A DNA stretch of 64,000 nt from Olsenella sp. An290 (GCF_002159535.1 NZ_NFIU01000008.1:26816-90815); one strand, 5' to 3'; counted from the first letter of the stretch, positions 8,446 to 17,230 are shown. Translations and numbers: made by a program. The notes: generated by a model not told the origin, from the letters alone.

Positions 8446-9185
8446 TGGCGCGCTCCATCAAGTTCGATGGGCACGACTTCTCGTCCTTCTCGACCGCCGA
8501 GGTGGTACTGCCCGCGGCACACGGCCTCTCCGTGGACGCCGCTGAGGTGCCAGGCCGTGCCGGTGCGGTCCTGCTCTCTGCACGTATCCCGCCCAAGACT
8601 CTGCGCGTGCGGCTCTTCCTCGACCTTGCCGTAGACGAGGACGCGGAGGGGCTCTCTGCGTTGCGCCACGAAGCGGCGGCGTGGCTCGCCTCGGATGCCG
8701 GATGCGACTTGGAGCTCCCCGGCGAACCGGGGCTCGTCTATCGCAACGCCGTGTGCACAGGCGCGGATGCCTGGGACGCCCTCTTCGAGGACGGTTCCTG
8801 CGAGCTGGCGTTCACGGCGTTCGATCCCGTTGCATGGGGGCAGGGGCAGGAGGTCGTGCCCGCTGGCGGCCGCGCAGGACTGTCGTTTGTCGTTGGCGGC
8901 ACGTATAGGACGTTGCCGACGTTCGTGATGGAAGCGGCGGCTGGTGATGGAGTGACCGTCGAGGACGATGACACGGGTGCTCATGTCGAGGTGGAGCGAG
9001 CGTTCCTGGGCGGCGAGGAGGTCATCATCGACTGCGGTGCCGGGCGCGCATGGGTTGACGGCGAGGCTGCAGATTCCGACGTGACGCTCGACAGCGACTT
9101 CTTCTGGCTGGAACCGGGTCCGCACGAGCTGTCCTTCACGGGCTGCGCGGACTTCACAGCAAACTTCACAGAAAGATGGCTCTGA
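8445..9185 (+). CDS. Phage distal tail protein (Dit-like)
   Basis: This 246-residue protein has the Dit/Sipho_tail pattern: N-terminal 'MARSIKFDGHDFSSFSTAEVVLP', a beta-rich ring domain with 'RVRLFLDLAVDEDAEGLSALRHEAAAWL', the 'FEDGSCELAFTAFDPVAWG' junction, then a galectin-like second domain. Dit forms the hexameric hub joining the tail tube to the baseplate. Start ATG 8445 overlaps the upstream stop. It is followed directly by the Tal/spike gene, the normal order. Confidence 0.8.
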   Translation: MARSIKFDGHDFSSFSTAEVVLPAAHGLSVDAAEVPGRAGAVLLSARIPPKTLRVRLFLDLAVDEDAEGLSALRHEAAAWLASDAGCDLELPGEPGLVYRNAVCTGADAWDALFEDGSCELAFTAFDPVAWGQGQEVVPAGGRAGLSFVVGGTYRTLPTFVMEAAAGDGVTVEDDDTGAHVEVERAFLGGEEVIIDCGAGRAWVDGEAADSDVTLDSDFFWLEPGPHELSFTGCADFTANFTERWL

Positions 9186-10465
9186 TGGGCGGCACGGCTC
9201 CGACGCTTTTCTGGTTCGACCGCGCTGATGAGCGTATCGGGATTCTGCACCCGGCTGGCGCGGTGGAGCATCGCGAGGAGCTGGGAGGAGAGGACGTACT
9301 CTCGTTCCCCTGCCTGGAGACGCCTGAGAAATACGATCGCATCCTGTGGCGAGACCCCCAGGACGGGCGATGGCGCGAGCACGTGGTGGTGCGCACGGAC
9401 GAGGCGCTGGGTGCCGCGTGCGAGGTATACGCGGAGTCGAGCCTGTGCGACCTTCTCGGTAGCTATGTCGAGGAGGAGCGGGTGTCAGGCTCGGGGCTCT
9501 ACGGTGCGTTGGGCGTCGTGCTCGAGGGGACGCGTTGGCAGGCATCCACGCTTGGTTGGTTTGGCGATCACGGCTGCTACATCTACCACGTGAACCGGCT
9601 CGCGGCTCTCAGGCGCGTGTGCGAGGTGTGGGGGTGCGAGATTGAGCCCGCGATCGCGGTTTCGGGCGGCTGCGTGTCATCGCGCACCGTGCGAGCGGTG
9701 GCTGCTTTGGGCTCGTGGCGCGGCGCGCGGCTCGAGTACGGGCGGAACATGGCGGGATGCACGCGCACGGTTGCTGAGGACGAGGTCTTCACGGCGCTCT
9801 ACGGCTATGGGGCCGGGTTGCCCGTGGTGGACGAGACGGGCGCCTTCACGGGCGGGTATCGGCGCAAGCTCACGTTCGGTGAGGTGAACGGTGGTGTCGA
9901 CTGGGTCGGCGACGATGAAGCGAGGCTGCTGTGGGGCCTGCCAGACGGCTCGGGCGGCCGCGTGCACCGCTTTGGAGAGGTGACGTTCGCGGATGTTGAG
10001 GACCCCGAGGTTCTTCTCGCCCGCACGCAGGAGGCTCTTGTGGAGACGTGCGCTCCGCTGGTGAGCTACGAGGTGGACGCCGTGGCGCTTTCGGGTGCTG
10101 TCTTTGTTGGACTCGGGGACGAGGTCGCGGTGGTGGACTCGTCGCGCGATCCCGCATGGCGCCTCCGGGCGCGGGTGGTGCGGCGCGTGCGGCTCTTTGG
10201 CGATGCTGTGGAAGCACGCTACTCGGTAGGCGTTGCCCCGCGCACAGCATTTGCAGAGCGCAGCACCGTCGAAGCGCGTGTGGCGGCTGTTGAGGACGTG
10301 GCGGGTGCTGCGGGCGACACCGTTGCTGCCGTGGGAGCAAGCGTGGCCGCAATCGAGCAGGCGGCGGGCGTGGTCGCTGGTGGCGATGTGCCCGCGCTGG
10401 CAACCAAGGAGTATGTGGCGCAGCAGATCGCCGCCCTTGATGACCTGAGCGAGGTGGAGTTCTGA
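9185..10465 (+). CDS. Phage tail-spike/Tal-like (prophage endopeptidase tail) protein
   Basis: This 426-residue protein lies where the Tal hub protein belongs and resembles Prophage_tail proteins in its N-terminal '[34 protein letters not shown]' opening and the '[27 protein letters not shown]' region. A coiled-coil tail follows ('[31 protein letters not shown]'). The last 22 residues nearly duplicate the C-terminus of the next gene. I chose ATG 9185, in TGATG overlap like the other tail genes; ATG 9176 is an alternative. No obvious endopeptidase domain is visible. Confidence 0.7.
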   Translation: MGGTAPTLFWFDRADERIGILHPAGAVEHREELGGEDVLSFPCLETPEKYDRILWRDPQDGRWREHVVVRTDEALGAACEVYAESSLCDLLGSYVEEERVSGSGLYGALGVVLEGTRWQASTLGWFGDHGCYIYHVNRLAALRRVCEVWGCEIEPAIAVSGGCVSSRTVRAVAALGSWRGARLEYGRNMAGCTRTVAEDEVFTALYGYGAGLPVVDETGAFTGGYRRKLTFGEVNGGVDWVGDDEARLLWGLPDGSGGRVHRFGEVTFADVEDPEVLLARTQEALVETCAPLVSYEVDAVALSGAVFVGLGDEVAVVDSSRDPAWRLRARVVRRVRLFGDAVEARYSVGVAPRTAFAERSTVEARVAAVEDVAGAAGDTVAAVGASVAAIEQAAGVVAGGDVPALATKEYVAQQIAALDDLSEVEF

Positions 10466-12015
10466 TGGCCGATCTTGAAGGTTACGGCCTGCACGAGCTG
10501 GTGTGGGAGTCCTGCGACGACGTCTTCGCGGGGGCCTTGGTGGCGTCTCCCGCCGATGCGGAGGGGCGTGGTATCGCGCTCGCCGTGAGACGCGACGGAG
10601 AGGTGGTGGACCTTTCCGGCGCAAACGTGTATCTGCTTTGGCGCCACCGTGCGACACGCGAACGTGGATGCGAGCCGTTCGATGAGGTGGACGCAGAGGC
10701 CGGAACGTTCTCCGTGTTCTACCCGGCGGCTATGGTGTGCGCAGAGGGTTCGGTCGACTGTCAGGTGATGGTGTCGCTTCCCGGAGGGAGCGCAATCTCG
10801 ACGCGGACGTTCGAAGTGCGTGTTGAGCAGGTGCTCGTGGGTGGCGCAGAGTCCGAGGACGGTTTCACACTCTTCCTTGAGGCGATACAGAAATACGAGA
10901 ACGCGGATGCGCTTATTGCCGAGGCGGCGTCCAAGGCGCAGGAGGCTGTTGAGACTGCACAGGGCGCGGTGTCCACGGCGGGGCAGGCGGTCGAGGCGGC
11001 TGCCGGGGCCTCGGGTGCCGTTGCTGCCGCGAACGCCGCCGCGGCGGCTGCGACGCAGGCAAAGGAGGAACTGCTGGCGGCCGCCGAGCGAGGGGACTTC
11101 GACGGCGCTGACGGCAAGCCGGGTCCTGCGGGCGTCGACGGGAAGGACGGGGCGCCGGGCGCTGACGGCAAAGACGGCGTCGATGGTGCTCCCGGTGCCG
11201 ACGGGAAGGACGGAGCGGACGGCGTGAGCCCGTCGGCCTCCGTGGCGCAGACGGCAGAGGGCGCGGTGGTGACGGTCACGGACGCCAGCGGGACCACCAC
11301 CGCAACGCTCCTTCACGGAGCTAAGGGAGACAAGGGCGACGACGGCGAGCGCGGAGAGAAGGGCGACGCATTCACGTACGCCGACTTCACCGCCGAGCAG
11401 TTGGCGGCGCTCAAGGGGCCGAAGGGCGATCCCGGCGAGGACGGGATGGATGGTCAGGATGGAGCGCCGGGCTCCGACGGCGCTGACGGCGTGAGCGTCA
11501 CGCACTCGTGGGCGGGCTCCGTGCTCACGGTGACGAGCGCGAGCGGCACGAGCTCCGCCGACCTCAAGGGCGAGAAGGGCGACAAGGGCGACAAGGGCGA
11601 CAAGGGCGACAAGGGCGACCCGTTCACCTACGCGGACTTCTCCTCCGAGCAGCTCGAAGCGCTGCGCGGCCCCCAGGGCGTTCAGGGGCTGCCCGGCGCC
11701 GACGGCGAGGACGGCGTCGACGGGCAGGACGGCGCTGACGCCGAGATCACGGGCGCGACTGCGACGGTGGACGCCTCCACGGGCACGCCGTCGGTGACCG
11801 TGACGCTCGGCGGCACGCCGGGGGCGCGCACGTTCGCGTTCGCCTTCTCCGGCCTCAAGGGAGAGACCGGCGAGCAGGGGCCGCAGGGAGCGCCCGGACA
11901 GGACGGCGAGGACGGGGCGCCGGGCGCGACGCCCGACCTCTCGGCCTACGCGACGAAGCAGTACGTCGACCAGGCGATCGCCGCCCTGGACGACCTGAGC
12001 GAGGTGGAGTTCTGA
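10465..12015 (+). CDS. Phage tail fibre: BppU-like N-terminus with collagen-like repeats
   Basis: This 516-residue protein has three parts. Residues 1-125 resemble a BppU baseplate-upper N-terminus ('[25 protein letters not shown]...[11 protein letters not shown]'). A coiled, Ala-rich stalk follows. From about residue 210, Gly-X-Y collagen-like blocks ('[16 protein letters not shown]...') alternate with two copies of a short 'FTYADF-EQL-AL-GP' module and beta segments. It probably forms a trimeric receptor-binding fibre or spacer. The C-terminus '[21 protein letters not shown]' is almost identical to that of the preceding protein. Confidence 0.8.
   Translation: MADLEGYGLHELVWESCDDVFAGALVASPADAEGRGIALAVRRDGEVVDLSGANVYLLWRHRATRERGCEPFDEVDAEAGTFSVFYPAAMVCAEGSVDCQVMVSLPGGSAISTRTFEVRVEQVLVGGAESEDGFTLFLEAIQKYENADALIAEAASKAQEAVETAQGAVSTAGQAVEAAAGASGAVAAANAAAAAATQAKEELLAAAERGDFDGADGKPGPAGVDGKDGAPGADGKDGVDGAPGADGKDGADGVSPSASVAQTAEGAVVTVTDASGTTTATLLHGAKGDKGDDGERGEKGDAFTYADFTAEQLAALKGPKGDPGEDGMDGQDGAPGSDGADGVSVTHSWAGSVLTVTSASGTSSADLKGEKGDKGDKGDKGDKGDPFTYADFSSEQLEALRGPQGVQGLPGADGEDGVDGQDGADAEITGATATVDASTGTPSVTVTLGGTPGARTFAFAFSGLKGETGEQGPQGAPGQDGEDGAPGATPDLSAYATKQYVDQAIAALDDLSEVEF
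11572..11616 (+). repeat. 9-base tandem repeat coding [13 protein letters not shown]
   Basis: Five 9-base units (one GAGAAGGGC, then four GACAAGGGC) inside the fibre gene encode Gly-Asp/Glu-Lys collagen triplets. Unit changes would lengthen or shorten the fibre in frame. Confidence 0.8.
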
Positions 12016-13391
12016 TGGCCGTGGGGACGATCCAGAGGTCGGTGCTCACCGACATCGCGAACGCCATCCGCGTGCAGAACGGAGGCACCGATACCTACCT
12101 GCCCTCGGAGATGGCGGCGGCGGTGTTCGCGCTCGACGGCACCAAGGCGGGGACGCCGCTCCAGGCGCTCGCCGGTACGGGAACGGGCGTGATCTCGGAC
12201 TCCGTGTTCGACGGCATCGCCGACGCAATCCGCGCGCAGAACGGGCTCACCGAGACCTACAAGCCCTCCGAGATGGCGCCGGCAATACTCGCGCTCTCCT
12301 GGGACGTGGGCGTGAAGATGCGCGCGATCCTGCTCGCGGACGGTACGCTCGAGTTCAACTACCGCGACGGCCGCTCCTCCGACGTGCCCGGGGCGGTGAT
12401 CCTGGACGCCTGGGAGGTGGACCCGGAGGGCTACTCCTCGGCGGGTGCCCGCCCCTGGGACGACGTCAAGCTCTCCGTGACGCGCGCCGTGTTCGACGGC
12501 GACTTCTCCGAGGGCGGGCTCGCCAACGCGAGCTACCTCTTCCACGGGTTCGAGAACCTCGTTGAGGTGGAGGGCTTCGAGGAGCTCTCCGGCGCGACCA
12601 GCATGAACCAGATGTTCGTGAGCTGCCCCTCGCTCGAGACGATCTGGGCGGACGGGTTCACCTCGTCCGCCACGAGCGGGTCGCTCATGTTCAGCGGGTG
12701 CAGCAGGCTCGTGGGCGGGCAAGGCTACGTGCCGGGGCAGATGGACAACCACGCGGAGCTCAACTACGGGGTGGACGGCGTGCTGACCGACCCCGCGAGC
12801 GACCAGCGCGAGTGGTTCCGCTGCTTCCTCTACGCGGACGGCGGGCTCGTGCTGACGGCCGCGGCCGAGCCCGAGGCGGGGCGGGAGCTCGTCTCGTCGG
12901 GGCGCCTGTGCGCGAACGCCCGGTACAACTCGGTGGGCTACCAGCCGTGGTACGACCACCGGCACGACGTGGAGGCGGTGGAGATCGCCGCCGACATGGC
13001 GACCTACGACCACGTGAACACGAACTACTGGTTCTACGGGCACCAGTCGATCACCGACGTGACGGGGGTGGGGAACCTCTGCGGCGTGCGCGAGATGCAG
13101 CACACCTTCAACAGCTGCGAGGGGCTCACCGAGATCGACCTCTCCGGGCTCGACCCGTCCTCCCTCGAGGACCTCGCCTACACCTTCGGCGGGTGCGGCT
13201 CTCTCGTGACGATCTGGGCGGACGCCGACTGGGCGCTGCCGTCCTCCGGCGTCTCCGGCTTCCAGACGTTCTACCAGTGCGCCTCGCTCGTGGGCGGCGC
13301 GGGCACGACCTACGCGAGCTCGCGCGCCGGCTACCAGTACATGAGGATCGACGGCGTCGGGGGCGCAGGGTACCTTACGGCGAAGGGCTAG
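12015..13391 (+). CDS. Phage tail-tip protein with BspA/DUF285-like repeats
   Basis: This 458-residue protein follows the fibre gene with a TGATG overlap. The first 90 residues hold two copies of a phage-tail module ('IANAIRVQNGGTDTYLPSEMAAAVFAL' and 'IADAIRAQNGLTETYKPSEMAPAILAL'). The remainder has several BspA/DUF285-type units such as 'LTEIDLSGLDPSSLEDLAYTFGGCGSL' and 'SLETIWADGFTSSATSGSLMFSGCSRL'. Such repeats act in surface and host binding, so it is probably an adhesin at the tail tip. No lysin or holin gene follows on this strand. Confidence 0.7.
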   Translation: MAVGTIQRSVLTDIANAIRVQNGGTDTYLPSEMAAAVFALDGTKAGTPLQALAGTGTGVISDSVFDGIADAIRAQNGLTETYKPSEMAPAILALSWDVGVKMRAILLADGTLEFNYRDGRSSDVPGAVILDAWEVDPEGYSSAGARPWDDVKLSVTRAVFDGDFSEGGLANASYLFHGFENLVEVEGFEELSGATSMNQMFVSCPSLETIWADGFTSSATSGSLMFSGCSRLVGGQGYVPGQMDNHAELNYGVDGVLTDPASDQREWFRCFLYADGGLVLTAAAEPEAGRELVSSGRLCANARYNSVGYQPWYDHRHDVEAVEIAADMATYDHVNTNYWFYGHQSITDVTGVGNLCGVREMQHTFNSCEGLTEIDLSGLDPSSLEDLAYTFGGCGSLVTIWADADWALPSSGVSGFQTFYQCASLVGGAGTTYASSRAGYQYMRIDGVGGAGYLTAKG

Positions 13392-13774
13392 CTCATTGTA
13401 CCCTGCAGGTTCTTCTTGAGCGATTCTACGGCCTTTTTCGCAGCGTGCTGGCGAATGAGGCCTTCTTTCGAGTATGCCCCCAACGATACTTCGTTGCCTT
13501 CGACTTTCGCAAGGAGGAGAACGGATGCCATCCCGCCGGCTCCTCCTTTGAGCATTGCAAGCGCGATTCCCTGCTCCTCGTCATCAAGCAGAACGGTGCC
13601 CGCATCAATCAGGGCATCCCGTACCGTCTTATATTGGTTGCAGCCGTCGACCCTTGCCTCGGAGAAAAACGATCCCTTCGAGAATGCCTTCTCTTGTACT
13701 CGGTAATCCAGCTCGCCCAGCGCTGCGGCGTAGTCATCAGCAGCTTTCTTTAGCAATCCGCTCAGGTCTTCCAT
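13388..13774 (-). CDS. Small protein paired with the D-QxK/hydrophobic protein; unknown function
   Basis: This is a 128-residue protein read away from the tail genes; its stop nearly abuts the stop of the plus-strand fibre-tip gene. ATG 13774 has a strong AGGAGGAGA site and lies inside the end of the upstream minus-strand gene, overlapping it by 38 bases, so the two are translationally coupled. The product is mixed alpha/beta ('LSGLLKKAADDYAAALGELDYRVQEKAF', 'AMLKGGAGGMASVLLLAKVEGNEVSLGAY'). I do not recognise it. The coupling suggests a regulator, chaperone or antidote of the larger protein. Confidence 0.7.
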   Translation of the reverse strand: MEDLSGLLKKAADDYAAALGELDYRVQEKAFSKGSFFSEARVDGCNQYKTVRDALIDAGTVLLDDEEQGIALAMLKGGAGGMASVLLLAKVEGNEVSLGAYSKEGLIRQHAAKKAVESLKKNLQGTMS

Positions 13775-15242
13775 TCTCCTCCTCTGCCGACTCCTCCAGA
13801 ACCATGACAAGCCCGTCCGCAATCTGCCCGTCGATGTCACCCTCTATCAGGGCCCTCCTGGAGACGATCTCGTTGATGTCATCTGCCATGAGTTCCGCGA
13901 TAAAAGCAGCCCTGTTGGAGGATGCGTACATGTCTTTGAGGGTGCTACCGTCTAGGCGGCGGTTGATTGATTCCACGAGCTCTGATACCTCACGCTCGGC
14001 CATGAGGTAATCGCTCGCAACCCGTCCGACCTGCTCCTCGACGATAGCGCACATCTGTTCCGCATCGTCCTTGATTAACAGGCCTGTGAGCGCATTCACA
14101 GCGACTCCAGCCGCGGTACCGCCGCCCAGGGAGCCTATCAACCCGCCGACAACCGTTCCGACTCCTGGGAACACCATGGAACCGAGGGCAGCGCCTCCGA
14201 CCCACCCGGCAGTCCCACCTGCAACGGAGGAAAGCGTCCCGGCGAGGTTCTTCGCAAGCTGGCCCGGCGATATCCTCCCGCGGACAATGTCGGCGATATC
14301 GAACGACGAGAGCACGATGACGGTGAGGCCCGCGACGACCGCGTTTCCACGCAGCAGCTTCGCAGCGCTTTTCATCGCGGCAGCTCCGTAAATGTTCGAG
14401 CCGGTCCTGAACGCGTTGACGATGACGGCGCATGCCTTCGGACCGAGAGCTGTGGCTATCGCCTCCGTGCTGGAGACCATAGCGCTGTTGAGGCCGGCCT
14501 TCAGCAGCTGGCTGGAAACGACAGAGACGATGAAGGACGTCCCGCCGACCTTGAGACCGCAGAGCGCCGCCTTCTTCGCTGCGACTTCTGGTTTGTCGCC
14601 GTTCCATATGCAGGTCCCGAAGGCAATGACGGCGCTGACTCCGAACGCGGAGGCGGCGGTGACCGCTCCGTTGGTTGCGTCGAACTTCAGCGAGTCGATG
14701 TTGCCGGCTTTTGCAATGTTCCTTGCTTGCTGGTAGGTGTAGTTTCCTCTTCTCACTAGCGATTCAGCCTGCGAAGGGTCGGTCACGCCATCCACTTGGC
14801 CGTTTGCGATCTTCTCGCGCATCGCCCTGAGCGCCTGATCGTAGATGGCATCGTCCTTTGGCACCTCGATGACCATCGGTTCGCCCTGCTTGCCGACGTA
14901 CCTGAAGGCACCCTTGCCCCCATCCCCGAAGCACGCGTTTATCGCTTCTCGTCCGTTGGCGTAATACTTGGACTGAATCCACTGGCCGTTGACGATTCGG
15001 TCGGGACCGTTTTTGGCGAAGTCATCGCCGAGAACACGTGCATCTTTGCCTCGCATCCTGTCATGCAGGTCGTTCGCTTGTTCGGCGGCGAAGCCGTGCC
15101 CCTGCCGTGCGTGGAACTTCTCTTGATCGAAGAGTTGGTTGACCGTTCGATGCGCTCCAACGCCTCTGCCGGCAGCTTCAGCCCCTGGCTTCTTGCCTTT
15201 GCGAGGAACCTCGATTTGCGCCGACGTGGTCTTTTCGCTCAC
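13737..15242 (-). CDS. Prophage cargo protein: D-QxK nuclease-like N-terminus and glycine-rich hydrophobic region
   Basis: This 501-residue protein starts at GTG 15242 with GGAAAGGAA upstream. Residues 45-150 contain 'GHGFAAEQANDLHDRM' (E54) and 'GPDRIVNGQWIQSKYY' (D81, Q90, K92). An E...D...QxK arrangement is also seen in Mrr-like PD-(D/E)xK folds, but that reading is my inference. Residues 190-420 are a run of hydrophobic, Gly/Ala-rich segments, including 'LSSVAGGTAGWVGGAALGS' and 'VGGLIGSLGGGTAAGVAV', suggesting membrane insertion or packed helices. It is coupled to the 128-residue gene. Position and opposite strand behind tail genes mark it as phage cargo. A widespread family of unknown function is likely. 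Confidence 0.7.
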   Translation of the reverse strand: MSEKTTSAQIEVPRKGKKPGAEAAGRGVGAHRTVNQLFDQEKFHARQGHGFAAEQANDLHDRMRGKDARVLGDDFAKNGPDRIVNGQWIQSKYYANGREAINACFGDGGKGAFRYVGKQGEPMVIEVPKDDAIYDQALRAMREKIANGQVDGVTDPSQAESLVRRGNYTYQQARNIAKAGNIDSLKFDATNGAVTAASAFGVSAVIAFGTCIWNGDKPEVAAKKAALCGLKVGGTSFIVSVVSSQLLKAGLNSAMVSSTEAIATALGPKACAVIVNAFRTGSNIYGAAAMKSAAKLLRGNAVVAGLTVIVLSSFDIADIVRGRISPGQLAKNLAGTLSSVAGGTAGWVGGAALGSMVFPGVGTVVGGLIGSLGGGTAAGVAVNALTGLLIKDDAEQMCAIVEEQVGRVASDYLMAEREVSELVESINRRLDGSTLKDMYASSNRAAFIAELMADDINEIVSRRALIEGDIDGQIADGLVMVLEESAEEENGRPERIAKESC

Positions 15243-15698
15243 AAAGAGTTCCTTTCCTCGAGATTCCTGATTGAGGCCTTATTGGTAATTCTAGTCTGAT
15301 TCCCTTGTCCACTTATTTCGCATTGCTTTGTTTCCTGATGAAGAGATGGCCTCGAGTAGAGTTGTTGTTTTTTGCTTCTATATGTACTTCGACTACCCAC
15401 ATTCTATCTGTGCGCGTTGCGGTTGTGCTCACCTTTGCAGGTGTGGAGGCCAAGGCCAAAGTGCTCGTCGACGGGTTGAAAGTGTGATTTCCTTCCGCAT
15501 GAACCGTTCGAGGACGGTACTCGGCATTCGCATGCGGCTCTCTGTGCGGGATGCTAGCGCAAAAGCCGACGGTAACGAACGCTTTATGGCAACAGGCCAG
15601 TTTCTGTGAATCCATCTGTGAACAGGCCGAGGAACGCCTGTGACGCCCACTTAGGGTTTGCCTGTACTACTTCAACCCGTACGAACAAGGTGATACAA
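15243..15698. other. Intergenic region with no supported gene
   Basis: About 450 bases lie between the minus-strand pair and DUF4417, less GC-rich than the surroundings. Short frames here have poor composition and no ribosome sites. It should hold the divergent promoters of both units, but no clear -35/-10 pair stands out. Confidence 0.4.
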
Positions 15699-16403
15699 GT
15701 GGACAACAAACCCGATGGACAGGACGCATCAACCACTGATAATCCCGAGCTCGCGCACAAGCGCGATGTGTTCCATGCGTGGATGCTCGGGGGGTTGGAT
15801 TTCTCGCGCCCGTGGGATATGCCCATGCTCACGCCCGTCGAGGCGCATCCCACGGCGCTCGTGCCCTTTTCGGTTGCTATGCACGAGAGATGGTGCGACT
15901 TCGACTGCTTCGTGCACTTCTACGAGGATGATTTCCGCTTCGAGCGCGTGTGGAACGACCCGCACAAGTACCTCCCCAAGCTCTCGAAGTTCGAGGGCGT
16001 GATCATGCCGGACTTCTCTACGTGCATCGATTTCCCGCGTCCGCTCAAGATGTGGAACTGCTATCGCAACCAGACGCTCGGGGCATGGTGGCAGGAACAG
16101 GGACTGACGGTCATCCCGAATGCGCGGCACCAGCCGGAATGCGACTGGCTCGTAGAGGGCCTGCCGCGCGAGAGCGTCATCGCCATCTGCGGGCGCGCAC
16201 TCGTTAAGGATGTGGCAGAGCGCCGCCGCTTTGTGCGCGACGTGAGGACCACCGTGGACGAGCTGCGTCCGACGGCGATCGTCTACTACGGCAGCGACCT
16301 CTATGGCGTGATGGACTACCCCCGCTCGCTCAGCATCCCCGTGTGGGTGTATCCGGGCTGTGGGCGCGGCGCGCTGGACGGAGGCAAGTGTGGGCAGCGG
16401 TAG
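15699..16403 (+). CDS. DUF4417 family protein
   Basis: This protein of about 234 residues resembles DUF4417, a family of unknown function common on mobile elements. Supporting segments are 'MPDFSTCIDFPRPLKMWNCYRNQTLGAWWQEQGLTVIPN' in the middle and 'IVYYGSDLYGVMDY' near the end. I chose GTG 15699 because AAGG lies eight bases upstream; the frame is open to a GTG at 15606 with no good site. Its 3' end overlaps the toxin gene start by 14 bases. Some relatives end in a Gly-rich tail like the one that opens the next frame. Confidence 0.75.
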   Translation: MDNKPDGQDASTTDNPELAHKRDVFHAWMLGGLDFSRPWDMPMLTPVEAHPTALVPFSVAMHERWCDFDCFVHFYEDDFRFERVWNDPHKYLPKLSKFEGVIMPDFSTCIDFPRPLKMWNCYRNQTLGAWWQEQGLTVIPNARHQPECDWLVEGLPRESVIAICGRALVKDVAERRRFVRDVRTTVDELRPTAIVYYGSDLYGVMDYPRSLSIPVWVYPGCGRGALDGGKCGQR

Positions 16404-16779
16404 CAGTGGGTACGGCATTGGGCGCGGGCGTGGAGGAACGTCGGGCAGCCGGGATGACGGGTTCAGGACCGTTCACGGTTTCACAACCCGACTGCACGAG
16501 GGAAACCAGGGCAAGCACATCCCTGGACACAACAACTACGACCCCAAGGCCGGAAGAAGCATCTTCAAGGGAAGCCTTGCCGACGCCCAACAGCTCATCG
16601 GTGAGTTCGGCGGAGCTGGAACATGGGTGGGTAATAATAAAGAGCGAGTCGATTTCGGCAGGGTGATCGGCACCTGGATCGGCGGCCGCGGCAAGGAGCG
16701 GTCTCCCACGACCATGGGTTTCATTCACTATGGGAAGAACGGTGCTCACATTGTTCCCGCACGACCGAAAAGGGGATGA
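16390..16779 (+). CDS. Polymorphic toxin type 50 (Ntox50) domain protein
   Basis: This 129-residue protein has a Gly/Ser/Arg-rich linker followed from about residue 38 by an Ntox50-like domain: 'EGNQGKHIPGHNNYD' near its start, 'GTWVGNNKERVDFGRVIG', and the terminal 'GFIHYGKNGAHIVPARP'. The family is a predicted RNase-type toxin seen as C-terminal domains of polymorphic toxins and phage minor head proteins. GGAGG at 16380-16384 gives GTG 16390 an ideal site, so it can be made alone. ATGA overlap with the next gene supports a toxin-immunity pair. No secretion signal is visible. Confidence 0.75.
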   Translation: MGSGSSGYGIGRGRGGTSGSRDDGFRTVHGFTTRLHEGNQGKHIPGHNNYDPKAGRSIFKGSLADAQQLIGEFGGAGTWVGNNKERVDFGRVIGTWIGGRGKERSPTTMGFIHYGKNGAHIVPARPKRG

Positions 16780-17108
16780 CTGACATGGTCGGACAGAACA
16801 GGCTCGAGGAGCGTGTCAAAGACATTGAGGGATATCTATGCGACCACGACTGGGGAAGCACATACGAGATAACGTTCCCCGAGGGAGACGTCTATCGGTG
16901 CGTGTGGGAGAACAGTGAGTACGTCGACAACGATGAGGAGCTGGATTCCCCCGAGTACGAGGAATGGTACGAGCTCGACTTCAGGGTGCTCGAGGTGGTC
17001 AAGGAGGGTCCCAACAAAGACCCTCGTTACGACTACGTCATGGTCTCGCGCAAGCGAATGCCCTCGCTGGTGACGTGCGGGGGCGAGGTTGTTTTTCGGG
17101 CGGAGTGA
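16776..17108 (+). CDS. Probable immunity protein for the Ntox50 toxin
   Basis: This strongly acidic 110-residue protein ('SEYVDNDEELDSPEYEEWYELDF') starts inside the toxin stop (ATGA) with AAAGGGG upstream. Small, acidic, and translated right after a toxin is the usual profile of an immunity protein that covers a basic active site. No family is recognised from sequence; the role is inferred from position and charge. Confidence 0.6.
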   Translation: MTDMVGQNRLEERVKDIEGYLCDHDWGSTYEITFPEGDVYRCVWENSEYVDNDEELDSPEYEEWYELDFRVLEVVKEGPNKDPRYDYVMVSRKRMPSLVTCGGEVVFRAE

Positions 17109-17156
17109 GGGACGCACTCCATCGACTGAGGTGCTTGTGCCGCGTGCTCAGTGCAC

Positions 17157-17230
17157 GGCTTTTCAACGCTTTCCGAGCGCCGGAGGGCCCCGACTATAGC
17201 CCGCAGGCGTGCGAGAAGGGTTGAAAAGCC
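17157..17230. repeat. 11-bp perfect inverted repeat enclosing a GC-rich segment
   Basis: GGCTTTTCAAC at 17157-17167 is matched by GTTGAAAAGCC at 17220-17230, with a 52-base GC-rich interior that can itself fold. It lies between the immunity gene and the minus-strand small gene. It may be a structured RNA, a convergent terminator or an element end. Confidence 0.6.

Larger units (their letters stand above)
10397..12018 (+). repeat. Direct repeat pair at the 3' ends of two adjacent tail genes
   Basis: About 70 bases at 10397-10468 and at 11947-12018 encode near-identical C-termini. The last 29 bases are identical and carry the GGTGGAG ribosome site plus the TGATGGCC stop/start junction for the following gene. 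The span given runs from the start of copy 1 to the end of copy 2. Confidence 0.8.

Noticed and set aside
12698..13753. 351-codon frame overlapping the tail-tip gene
   Set aside because: Arg/Gly-rich +2 shadow of the BspA-like gene that runs on into the minus-strand pair.
15328..15609. 93-codon frame before DUF4417
   Set aside because: Cys/Arg-rich low-quality composition and no good ribosome site.
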